Shown here: positions 1 to 12,600 of the stretch, piece by piece
How the letters are laid out: every line of letters begins with the position of its first letter
How positions within the stretch are numbered: position 1 is the stretch's first letter
NCBI GenBank assembly: GCA_964030785.1
Contig: OZ034971.1
Coordinates: 38,368,304-38,432,303 of the forward strand
Source: Siderastrea siderea
Lineage: Eukaryota; Cnidaria; Anthozoa; Scleractinia; Rhizangiidae
Direction: 5' to 3'
DNA: 64,000 nucleotides
Program-made: the position numbers and the translations under genes
The notes under the pieces: model-generated
The model's database searches: none
What the model was told of the DNA's origin: nothing
Seen by the model: only the letters and a program-made list of their open reading frames with translations

Positions 1-182
1 CTTTTTCGTAGTAGTGCGGTGGTACAGAAGCTCTCTACGTTTGGCTGATTTCTATATGAAATTTTATCCTTACTTTCCAATTTGTTACTTTCGAAACATT
101 ACGGTATTTTATGTGACTGTCTTTTCTGGCCTACTGCTCTTCTTATTTAATGTCTTTTTTCGTTTGTTTGTTCGTTTTATAG

Positions 183-641
183 TTGCATTTATAACTGTGG
201 TCCTAGCATAATTCCAAACAAGCGAATGATCATAGGATCAAATTGTGCAGGAGAACTCTGCAAAGACATCACTCGCTACCACTGGTCTTTGTTTGAGAAG
301 AGGTCTGCGGATTTCGACCACTCTTGGCAGGAAGTCACAGACTTAGCTAACCGAACACGCACAGATTTAAACAAACCGACTCTTATTCTCACGGACAAGC
401 TCGGCGGAAATTACTATTCCCTCAAGATGGACACCTTGTACAAGATAAACAGTTCCATTTCCCTGAGAGGAGGAAAGACTTTTGCAAGCAACGAGATTGT
501 GTTCAAAACTGTAGCACCTCTGCGAGTTCCCAAGGAAAGATGCAAAGTCACACCACATGAAGGATTTGTGTTGGAGACCACTTTTGTGATAAACTGCTCA
601 GGCTGGCACGCTAAAAACGTGAGCTTATTGTATGAGTTCAG
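183..641 (+). CDS. Gene 1 exon: REJ domain, Cys-rich middle part
   Basis: The acceptor is TTTTATAG|T and the donor is CAG|GTACGTG. The exon starts with one base completing a codon and ends two bases into the next. It opens with CIYNCGP, the C-x-x-N-C signature of the REJ (receptor for egg jelly) region, then TRYHWSLFE, and ends in LLYEFR, the conserved REJ strand. It carries several N-glycosylation sequons. It is the same length (459 bp) as its paralogue at 62161-62619, with about 16 replacements in 152 aligned residues counted by eye. Confidence 0.9.
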
Positions 642-3600
642 GTACGTGTGAATACTGATAACATGGGTGTGTAAATTACATTTTCAGAATTAAAAAAATA
701 ATAACTTAATTGACCACTCCCAAACAGGGGCTCTTCAGGGAAATGAAAGAAACATTATCCTAATAAACATAATAGCTTTAAGAACCCCAACTGTCAAGAG
801 GCAAACCAGCTTGATATTTACAAGCGTGACCGAGGAGTTGAACTCCGGTCTTCTGAGAACAACTCCAGCTAGTGCTCAGAGCGGGACTTGAACCCGGGAC
901 CTCCGGATTTCAAGTCCGGCGCCCTAACCACTCGGCCACGTTGCCATTAAGAATGCCATTCAGACGTTCATGAACGCTCAAACTGGTTCCAGATTGCAGA
1001 CATTGAAACTGTCAAAATATGGCCGTGTAAGTTACCTTTTGAAGGACCTTTATTTGCCTGAATTTTTTCAGGTTTCTTCTTTTCAACCGCTTAGATTGAA
1101 ACACCTTCACTGCAATGATCCACATATAATTCTAGACTAATTTTACTTACCTTAGTGTTCAATTTATCGTTCAGCTATTGTTGAACGGTTTCATCTTCAG
1201 TCTTACAAGGTACTTAGTGAGTTCAAATGAAGTAGCGGTTTTGATTAATCGTCAGGAAATGCTTGGAATTCTTCCAGAGACCGCCGGATTGACTTTTAAT
1301 AGCTTTCAAACCGACGGAAAATTTGTATCGCCGTTACTCCGCCCAAGTTTAACCGACCTCAACCAGGAGGCCAAGAAACGTCGTTTCTAACTCAGTCCTT
1401 CCATTCGTGTTAGTATAAAAATAAAATAAAGAAATCGACTTTGCTTAACGAGGGTGAAACTAAACGGATAAACTATTTTTTTTTTGTGAGGAGGGAGAAA
1501 AAACCAGAGGACCCGGAGAAAAAACCCTCGGAGCAAGGTCGAGAACCAACAACAACCTCAACTCACGTATGGCCCCGGGTCCGGGAATCGAACCTGGGCC
1601 ACATTGGTGGGAGGCAAGTGCTCTCACCACTGCGCCATCCCCAAATTTCCCTTCTGATGAATATGTTTCCTTTTAAGTTATAATACTTCAACTGGCCTTG
1701 TTATTGTGGACAATGTCACTAACCTGTATTACACTTCAACGAGGCTTCCTATAGGGAAGGAATCTGAAGGATATAATGTCACTATAAAGGTGGAGATATC
1801 TGATATGGAAGGAGCAAGTCATGTTGATGTGCTAACCGTGAAGGTACGTTTCTAAGACAAACTTAGAGCGTTTTACCAACTCTACGAGAAAAACCAGAAC
1901 TTTTTAGGCTTTTTTAGGCTTAAGGCAAATATTAGAGCCACTACTTAGGCCCAGTTCACATTAACGCTTGTTTGTTTAAAACTGACAAACTTTCTTATAT
2001 GTTTTTGCTGACCGTCCAAACTAATCGATCGAAGGTAGAGATGTTTATCCAAAACAACGAACGCTTACAATAGCGCTCCCAAAGCGGACAGTTCTGAAAA
2101 CAGGTCCATCATTTAGGTGTGGTCATCAAATAAGAAGCTTTCTGAAACGCTGTTATTACAAATAATTATGAAGTCATCGGGAGTATTTAATGGCATCGCA
2201 GGTGCCATTAAAGCATACACACAAGACAGAAAGGTCCGAGAAGAACCTGGGGACGCAAACGCCTCTTTCAATATTCGTTCTTTATTCCCTAGTATGGGCG
2301 AAGATCTCTTTGTCCGTTTTAGGGACACTAAAAACCGAGGTTTTGGAAAACGCAGTAGCATGGTTGAAGCCTTAGGCTTTTTATACAACACTTTAATTCC
2401 TGCACCAGGGTAGCCCGGGTTGCAGTATAATTAATGGTTCAATCATAGTTAATAAAAGAATCTGGTTATGGAGCTTAGCAAAAGCCTTTACTTTATGTTT
2501 TTTTTTTTTACCGTTTCTAGCCTTGACCGTGCACATACAACAATAGATTTTGAATTTTGCATGAGCAACTAGCCAATAAAAATGTTACCGGTTATTTAGC
2601 CATAGTGTGCGAACGTAAAACAAAAGATTTCGCTCGATCGTAGTACTTTCAACATAAATTGCAGTATGGATCAGTAGAGTGATAATCCTGGTTTTTGTCG
2701 GTTTGTGTTTTGTGCAGCGTTTATACATTAGTTTTAAGACTATTTATACATTAGTTTTAACCCTGGTCGTTTGTACGACTTGCATACCGAACTTCCAAAA
2801 AGTTCCGGGGTTACCCTTGGTTTGGACACGGAAATTCCTAACAATTAGCATTAACTGGCTTGCCAGGCCTACCACTGTAACCGTGGCAATATGGCAGCTG
2901 TGTTCTCGCCCTTATCACCGGCACTTTCACCATTTAAGTTTATACTCAATTTGTCAACTTCTTTTAGGTGAAGCCCTCAATGCAGAAGATTAACGTGACT
3001 CAGAGAGTCAATCAGATTGAGAAATTACTTGAGGAAGGAAACGTCCGGGATGCTGCTACTTTAGCTATTGCCTCTCTGAGCTCCGGTGATGACGACGTAA
3101 GGTTTTAAGAGTTTGTGCATCAACTTCCCTCATATTATGTTCAAACATTAGAACGTTTTTCGTCTGTAGATGAACCTAGACTGTGTTTATCTAAATGAAA
3201 GCTATTTTAAAAGCGGAAAAGAAAGAGATTTCCCTTGCTGCTGTTTATTATGTTGTAAGGATGGTTAGTTTGAAGTCTACGAATCAATCCTTACCTATTC
3301 CTTAAAGTAGGCCTTGCAAGTTAAAGCTACTGAGTAGTAACTATTTCTGTGGTAGTGGTTAACATTTTAAAGTATCTCGATAAGAAGCGACCACAATCGC
3401 CTTACAAAGACATTTCCAGTCGTTCCTAGTTCTGTCGGGATAGGAGGTGTTCGCGTCTGGGCAACCTTTCAAAATTAGGTTCGGATTGCCTTGAAAGTTT
3501 TAATTGATAAATGTTTAATTAATGAAACTTATTCAAATCGGACAACAAGCTAATCCGTCTGTGTTTTTACCTTGCTTTTAGGCCAAGGACGCTATTTTGA

Positions 3601-6600
3601 GCTCAATGCTTGAAGTTCTCGTTTCAAATATCAGCCATACAACTCAACTTTCCACCATTGTTGTCCTGGCAACAGAGGGCAGGGACAGGATACCTCCTAA
3701 TACTCTGGCAAGTAGCAGCTAATTAAAGACCTTTGAAATAGTCTCGATACCAGGAAAGAAAATATAAAAACATAACGCACATACAACATAATTTAATCAG
3801 CATGAAAATGACGAGACCGAGAATTCCTTTCTTCAAACCATGTTTTGGCTTATTGCAAGGCAATGGAAAGTTTACAATGTTTCGGCTCTATTCGAGAGTC
3901 ATGGTCTTAAAAAACTTCACAAATAGGCAGCTTATGAACCAACAGTCATTAGACACATTTACAGCTGAAGAAATTACAATTACTTAGAGAAAAAGTTTTT
4001 ATTTTCTAAAGACTTTTAGTCCTTCATTAACCCTATTTAGCCTGAGAGGGTGGGGGGGGGGGCACATTGTGCCCCCCTCTGACTTTAACGAGCTATAACT
4101 TTTAAACGGCTAGCCGAATAATCACCAAATCTCGTGACTTTTTCTAAAATTTATCAGAGAAAATTTTCCTGTGTCAATGACGTGTCTATGATGACTGGCG
4201 TTTTCATAGCAACCGTCTTCTCAGGAGTGTATTTTGACTATTATCTGTCGTTTTTCAGTCTTTTTTCAGTTTATTACCCTTCGTTTGTAAGAAAAAGATA
4301 ATCCTTTGCTTTTTTGTGCTTATTTTGATTAAGTATGTTTCCTAGAACAAATTCATATATTTTTTGATGGCGTCATTGTCAACTGTACGACCGCAGGCTC
4401 GGGATCCAAGATCGCGGCCTCAAATTCAAAATGGCAGGTTTGTGACGCCATTATGACGTCATGACACGTCATAACACCAATCTGTTAAGCTAATGACATA
4501 CTAAAAACGTGCCAAGTTTCATCATAAGAGCATTAATACTTTTCGAGATCTGTAGGGGGGCACTTTATGCTCCCCCACCCCCCTCCCCCAGGCTCAGAAA
4601 CTCAAAAAAAGCCCAGGCGAAATAGCTTAATACTTGGCCTTAACTGACATTTTCTGTTTGACTAGATGACGTTAAGTAATTAGTGTAATTTCTATATGTA
4701 TGAAATCTTTTTCAAGATATGACGTATGCTGTATGTTAATGGTTTGATTCTCTCTTTTCTATAATACAAACTGTTCAGCTTTCACAGAAATCTTGACAGG
4801 ATCTTTGATCCTTGAAAGACTCTCAAAATTGTATTGATGTCTTCTGAAAGTTACTTTGAGACTACAAAATCTTAAATTTTGTCTTCCAATAGCGGACTCA
4901 GTTGGGGCTATTTTCAGTCGAAGAATCCTTTCATAGCACAGGAAATTACCTGCCTCCTCTCAAGAATAATACATCAATACAATTTTATGATTGCCTAAAG
5001 CATGACGCACACCCACTTTTGGCTAGCAGAATTTGCTTATCACAATGGCATTTTACTGTGCTGTATACAACTATCAGCAAAACCAACAATGCCGCACTGT
5101 GTATTTCACAGAAACAGCGAGCCCGAATTCGTTAGAATAGACTGTTTATAGTCTGATGATATTTATTTTCCCTCGTTAACCGTACAATCATTTCTTTTAT
5201 TTAATTTTAGAAAAACTCCGCAGCTTTGCTTAACAAGTCAATGACCTTCCTTCGTAAACATGCTCAGGATCACGTGGATGTTGTTGAATACGAAATCGCT
5301 GGAATCATTTTACGTGGAGTATCAAACATACTGCATGCCTCTATAGACATGGAACACGTCCAGGTTAAGTTTCAGAATCCTTCGTTTTTTTGCCGTAAAA
5401 AGCATCCGAGATATTTGAACTCTTTGCGTATGGAAATTTGTATGGAAATTTGCAGTCAAATGCAAATAAACGTTTGCCAAGAATGTGTTTACAAGTGAAA
5501 TTACAGAAAATTAAGAAGAGTCTGCGAATGCCAATGCATGGCATGAGATGCAAAATAGAGAAACGCGTAGTGTACTGGAACCCAACAAAACAGTAGTCTG
5601 CCATATACCCCAATTTGAATGTAAAAAAGATACTGCTTGTTCAAAAAACCCCCGCGTAATTTTTTTCTTTTTTAAGCCCTGGCCAACCCTTAATCTAGAT
5701 AGTGAAAGAACTTAGTAAAACTAAAATCAAATGTTCTTTTGCGGCAGGGTAAGATCTTTATTGAGACCATCTTATCACTGGTGGACTTACTTGGTACCAT
5801 ACTGTTGTCCATTAGCACTGTTGGTCAGAAACAGAGCGAATATAAGAGTGACACGATCATCATAAGACTTCAGCGGCAAGACCCAGCTGAAGTAGGAGGT
5901 GCAGAATTTCGTGGAATTGAAGGTGAAGGGGGAGTGACATTTCCATCTGAAAAAGTGTTGTTTGAAAGCCTTGGAGCCAACATGCAATCCGTTGATACCC
6001 AAGTGAGTTATTTGTGGTAATGGTAGTGTCGAATGTTCCCATACCTATTACAATTTTTAAGTGAGGATAATATAGGACATCATAACATTAAGACGCAAAT
6101 GGGAGTTGTAATCAAATTATTCCTAATGTTACCTATTCCTCTAAAACCACGAACAGGCCAGAAAACAACACTGGAAACTAGTAACGTGTCCTCCTCTTTC
6201 CGTAGATAAGGTGTACTGTTGTAAGTTTCTTTAATTACCCTGCTAGTATTCTGTGAAAAGGTGTCAAGGCCAAAGGCATAACAACTCTGTTCAGTGGTGC
6301 AGTCATCTGAATTAAAACAAGGTGTGGTCAATGTTGAGACATTTAGAACAATCTGATCTCTTCACCACCCTGGTTGGTGGTTGGCAGTGCGGCCAGGCGA
6401 TCGCTCGCTCTTCAGACTAGTGCCCTGCAAGATGAGCTAACAAGCAGCGGCTAAAATCGCTGTGTAAAAACAAAAACTACCAAAGACATCAGGCTAGGTC
6501 ACCTGGAAACTCAAGTGTCCACTTTACAACAGATGAAACAACGAAACTGCCATGTTAAGAGAAAGTGTCGGTAATTCCAAAGTACCCAACGTCTGTTATT

Positions 6601-9600
6601 CTTGGTGTTTCATCCATCAGAATTTCTACTGTTGTTTTCTGTTGCGAGCTTCCCAAGAGTAAGGCAGGGTCTTGTTAAGAGAGTATATCCCCATGCGTGC
6701 CCTAACTTAGCGGTAATTTTTCAATCATGGATGAGGTTTCCTCAGTTTCCATGGCACCGGGAAGGTCACTGATTCGTGGGAGAGCTCTTTAATCCAAGGT
6801 GAGCGGCAGAGAGTGACAAAGTGCTAACAATTCTTTTTGTTATCTTTCATAGATGGTTACTTTTAAAGAAAACCCATATAACTGGAAAAATGCTTCAAAA
6901 TATATCAAATCGTCCGTGTTGAGTGTGGATTTAAAGAAGCTGGATGGTTCGCGTCTAAGTATCTCAGGTCTTAGCCACCCTATTGAACTGTTTATTCCAC
7001 AGAAGGCACCCAAGGATGCCTTTCAACCTGAGACCCTAGACCATCTTTTTGTTAAACCTTATAACGATTCCAACGCAATACGTTACCACAAGTTTGTACT
7101 TGAAAATGATTTTGACAACGTGCTTGTAGAAATTAGACCAGAAGGCAAAGCTGTTTTTGATGTCTTTGTAAGCGCAGGTGTAAAACCAAAGCCGGACAAC
7201 TACACCTTTAAAACAAGAATTCCCAATGTTTCATCTAACTACACCGGAAATCCTTACAGGTTTATCCTGTCAAGCAAAGTCACAGGAAATATAGGCGATC
7301 ATTTTGTGGGCATCCGTGTCGCGCATAGGGCGAACAAGCGGAACAAACGCAGCCGTATGACGCGGAGATCCTGTTTGGATGGGAAAGGTCGCCAGAAACG
7401 TTCCTGCATCGGTGTAAAAGATCCCCCAACCACCCCTCCCCCAACACCAAAGATCATAAAGCCAAAGTACGACAACCGTACAGACGTAAACTACACGATG
7501 TCAGTGACGGTGAAAAGTTGTCTTTACTGGTCTTACAGCAAACAGGACTGGACAAGCGAAGGATGCTCGGTATGTTGCCTCATAGAAATACAGAATTGGA
7601 CATTTTAGGACAATCTAGCATGGTGCTCTTCTTGTCTTTTAAATAACGTATTCAGGTTTGATCTCCGGTGCTAGCTTGTTACTTGGAGAGACATCTAAAC
7701 CCTTGTTTTTCGATGTGTTATCCTTTGTTTTAACTGTTTTGTGCAGACGTATCTCGGACCTATGCATCCGCATCTTTGGTATCGTTTTTCAGTGTTTGTT
7801 TATTCAGCAGACTCCCGCTTTCTCGGACTCAAAGAAACTAAAAAATGTTGGACATAACTTCACCTCGAAAGAGCCAATATTAAATAATGGAGAATCGGAG
7901 AATATCAACCAAGAAAAACTAGCTTCAGTTCAAGATAGTGAAGGATCTTTAGAGATAGCCTGGGTTAGAGAAAGTTGGGGTCTACATGCGTTTTTGCTTG
8001 TTTGAGGTTGGTGCGGCATGTTAGGCGCTTGTTCTATTTTATAAGCAGAACCATTTTCAGTTCGCAACTCTACCTTTAGTTATCTAGTCCTTGGTTTACA
8101 AATTTCGAAAAAAAAGGGGAGGTCGAAAGCAAACAAAACTAAGTATTTGGAGCCTTTGTTTCACTTAATTAAATGAGTAAAACTGCAGATGGTGGTAGGG
8201 AATTCTCGGGAAGGTAGTGCGTATTAGCTTCATTAATGACTCTTCCTGGGAAAGTCTCGATAACTTTTTGGGCCTGGAAAGTATTTTAAGCGTGCAATGT
8301 CTGCATTAAAGACACAAATTTTGTTGGTTTTAAAAGCTGAGTTATAAAATTCTTAGTTGATTTAAAAAATTAGGCTGATATGGGGGCAAAAACCTTTCCT
8401 ATCGTTCTATAGATTTCGATCTTGAAATATAGCTGCGGGCCCGAAAAGTTATCGGGACTTTCGAGAAACGGGCCCCAGGATTGTTTAATGTCTTCAGCAC
8501 TCGTCCGAACGGCGAGCTGTTATTGCCCAAATGATCTCAAGTCTGTAACAGATATCGAGAATTTAACCCTACGGTTTGTTATCAAAATGTTATGGTATCA
8601 AGCAACGGAGAAACACAACTACCAGATTGGTTATCAATTATGGCACTACCAGCCCTTATAGGTCATGGGTGTTCAAGGTGCGTTAAAATTCTGAAATTTC
8701 CAAAGTGCGCCTAGAACTACTGGCTTGAATATATCTGCAACACTGAAGAAATATTTTCTTTTGTTCTCTTGGTGTCAAGGTTGGACAAAAAGAGGTCGAA
8801 GGAAGTTTGCATTGTTTGTGTACCCATCTTTCAGCATTCGGTGGAAGAATTTTTGTGGCTCCCAATCCCATTGACTTTAAGAAAGTTTGGGAAGAATTTA
8901 AACGGCTAAAAGCTGAAAGCTTTGTTGTTCTTTCAACTGTGTGTGTCATATTTGGAATATATTTCATCGGACTCGTGTTTGCACGTCGGGCTGACAAAAA
9001 GGACATGAGAAAGGTCAGTGTCGCATTAAATACCCGTTTTATAAGTTTTTTTCAGCTATGAAAACGTCTCTTTATCTATACGAACTATAGTACAACAACT
9101 GAGCCCAAAAATGCTTCCCGAGAAGATATTTCTCCAAAATGTTTTCTTGGGTCCCTTAAACATTTCAATAATTAGGTGTTTCAGATTCCCACAGTTGCTG
9201 ACAGCAAGAAACAAAGCCTCAAACACTTGACTAAGTTACGCGTTCATATTAAAATACCTTCAACTTCGCGTCACATTATGTCGTGCTACAAGGGCTATCA
9301 TCTTGTGAAGTCAGTGTTCGACTGGCTTCACATATCTTTATTTCCCTCTTATTTTACAGTAGGGTTCCTCAAATCTACACTCTCAAATTTTCTTGGAATA
9401 AAAATCGCACTAGCATTCATTTCTAAAGGAGGCTCCTCTCCAATGACTGCGAATACAAATAAATTGATTTTCTAAAAACATAGACAAATTCATAATCGAA
9501 AGGAAGCGGGAATGTCAGACAAATAACTTAGTTCAGCATATCAGGAAACTATCACTTGTCTCTCATTAGCTGCGCTCATCCATCCGATTACTGATAACAA

Positions 9601-12600
9601 AAACCTACAAGAGCACATTAGGTGAGCTAACCCTCATCCTGTTTTTGTGAATGCATTATCTACTCTTTCTTGATTACAGGTTGTGGCAAATGTTTACTTG
9701 ACTGATTTAAACACGGAGGGTATCACTTACGACATCAACATCCAGACAGGAATGTGGAAAGGCTGTGGGACAACTGCCCATGTTGCAATAACCTTAAACG
9801 GAGATCAGGGAAACAGTGGTATAATTCCATTAACGGATCCTTTGGCCCGGAGAAAGTTCTTTTCCCGAGGAAGTGTGAACAATTTCACGTTAATCTTGCC
9901 CTCGTCATTGGGAAACCTGACGGATATTTCCATTTGGCATGACAACACTGGATCTAGTCCGGCCTGGTTCCTTCAACAAGTTGTTATAACTGACCAGCAA
10001 AACGAGGGGAAGTGGTACTTTTTCGCCAACAAGTGGCTTGCTCTAGACAAAAGAAGTGGTTCTATTGAGCTTAACATTGAGGCCGCTAAAGAAGACAGAC
10101 TTACTTTGTTCAAACCATTGTTTTATGCCAGAATGGCCCGAAGTTTAGGGGAAGGGCACATCTGGATCTCGGTGTTCACGAGACCGCCACAAAACCCATT
10201 CACGCGCTGCCAACGTTTATCGTGCTGCCTTGCGTTTCTTTTCACGGCCATGGTAACCAACGCTATGTTTTACAAACTTGGTCGAACCCCGACCGACACC
10301 TTTAAGTTTGGGCCTTTGGTCACGAGCTGGACACAAATCAAAATCGGAATCCAAAGTAGTTTGATAGCTATTCCAGCAAACCTACTCGTGATTTACATCT
10401 TTAGGAACACGAAACAATCATCGCAGAAGGAAGTATACGATCCAGGCGAGAGACATGGGAAGACAAAGACACCGGGATTCCTCCCACCATTTTTTGTTTA
10501 CGTTGCCTGGTGCCTATGCTTGCTCATTTCCTTAACCGGTGCCTCATTTACAGTGTCTTACAGCGTGTATTGGGGACCAGATGATTCCAATCAGTGGCTG
10601 ACATCAATTTTAGTGTCCCTCGTTCAGGATGTTCTCATCACTCAACCAATCAAAGTTTTCGCTTTGGCTGCAATGCTGTCGCTACTCATAAAGAAACCGC
10701 CAGAACAGGATTCTGTCGTAGGACCTTCGTTGTTCCAGAGCAAGAAAGGCAAACGTTCGACACCAAAGCGCACCCAAGAAGATGAAATTGCAGAGGAAAA
10801 GGACACCAGTAGCAAAGAGTGGAACATGCGTGAGGCAGTCAAAGAAGTGCTGTCATTTCTGGTATTCAGTATCATCCTGATGGTTGTTTGTTATGGAGAT
10901 CAACACCCAGCCCGATACCAATTCACCTCTTCTACGAGTAGTATCTTTGAGGCAGATTTTGATAAGGTCAGTTGCCAATGAATTAACTGCGTATGCAAAC
11001 CAAAACATACTATGCTATGTTTTTGCTAGAGGAAATCTACATTGTGTTATTCTTGAAAAGAGGGAAACAAAAGAAGACAGATGACCATGCATTGGGAGGC
11101 GGATTGGAACACCTGTCAAATGCTTACGTACCTGAAACATTAAGCCAAAGAAAATTAGGCTGTGGGATTGAATTTCAGTTTGCAAAAAAAAATTAAATTC
11201 TTTTTGAACTTCTTCATTCTTGAGATGAACGCTTCCCCGTCCCTGGAAAAAGAATCTACCATAGATTTGTAATGAAACTTAGCACAAATATTCAGCAAGT
11301 CGTTTATACAAAACAAATGGGGGTCAAATGAAAATGGAATGATGTGTGGAGAGGAAACTCAGGAAAAAATTCTGAGTTCCAGATGGGATTCGAACCCGCG
11401 ACCTTCCGTACACTAGTCGGCTACTCTAACCACTGAGCTACGAGAACTCTTGTGGTGAGCGATGGTCAATTGTGGGCTGACACAACGACTGCATCGCGCA
11501 GTCACATTGTGCCAATGAACACACATATTAACTGTACCACGCAGTCACCGTCTTCTTTGAGGAGGAAGCAACCATTTATTTTTCTGAACAACTCGGTTTT
11601 TATAGAAAGCCTACCAAGTTGCCAAAGTGCGCACGCTCGTGCGCGCGCTAATCACGCAAAAAATGATACGCAGAAAGGATGCACAATGCAGCTAAATGGA
11701 ATCACCTTAATGTCTTCTTCCATATCTGGGTCTTCTAGAGTACCAAATGGTTTTGCAGCGTATTTTAATCTAACATTACAACTATTTCTGCAGTATGGCC
11801 CCTTAAAATTGAATGCTTTAATGCCCACCCCTTAAAATTGAATGCTAGTGGCGAAAGGCCATTCCCGGTGTTTTATTTGATTTTTCCCTTACATTTCCCG
11901 TTACTCCCTCATACGTGTACAAGTAAGTGTGGGGAGGAAATTTGGTCACAAAACAGGTTTTCTTGTCTAAAGACACAGCAGAATAGTGGACTCTCGGAAC
12001 TGAACAGCTCTGAATTCCAGTCGACAGACACAGTCAGACACAGTATCTACTCAGCCACCAAGGCTCAACGATGATACCTGTGGCTTCTTTTGAAATTATC
12101 TAGCTGGTTTATTAATTTCAATTATGAAAAAAGCCAAATAATTTGAAAATTAATGCCAATTTTCAGGTGGAAGATACTGCTTCTCTGTGGAAATGGGTTG
12201 ACGACGTCTTACTGCCAGGTCTCTACGATGTCACATGGTACAATGGGCAGCCGTTTGAGCACAAGGAAGGATTTATCAGCAACAAGCACACATTCATGAT
12301 AGGAATGCCACGACTAAGGCAATTAAGAACAACGACGAGTAAGATATTTCACTAACGCTATCAGCCCGGTATCCTACCCATGCTGTACATTTTGCATCAT
12401 GTTGAAATTTGATACTGGAAAAAATCGTGTCATAATATCTTTATCTAAAAGACATTCACCTTATTTTCTCAAAAAAATGGCCGCCAGTCAACACCCCCGT
12501 TCAGACTATAGGCCTATCATGAAGTTTTATTTCTTTGTTCGCGATGAACCAAATGCAAACGTTAACGGAATGTTTTGTTGTTATCTTGGTAGGGAGATGT

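Noticed and set aside
875..945. tRNA-Ser(UGA) gene on the minus strand
   Set aside because: The acceptor strands do not pair, the long variable arm is missing, and the same unit recurs as a SINE at 62753-62928.
2113..2413. Overlapping open frames on both strands in a gene 1 intron
   Set aside because: They lie between exons that join cleanly without them and have no recognisable content; probably old transposon sequence or chance.
11375..11447. Functional tRNA-Thr(AGU)
   Set aside because: The acceptor stem and anticodon stem are mismatched; listed as a pseudogene or SINE head.
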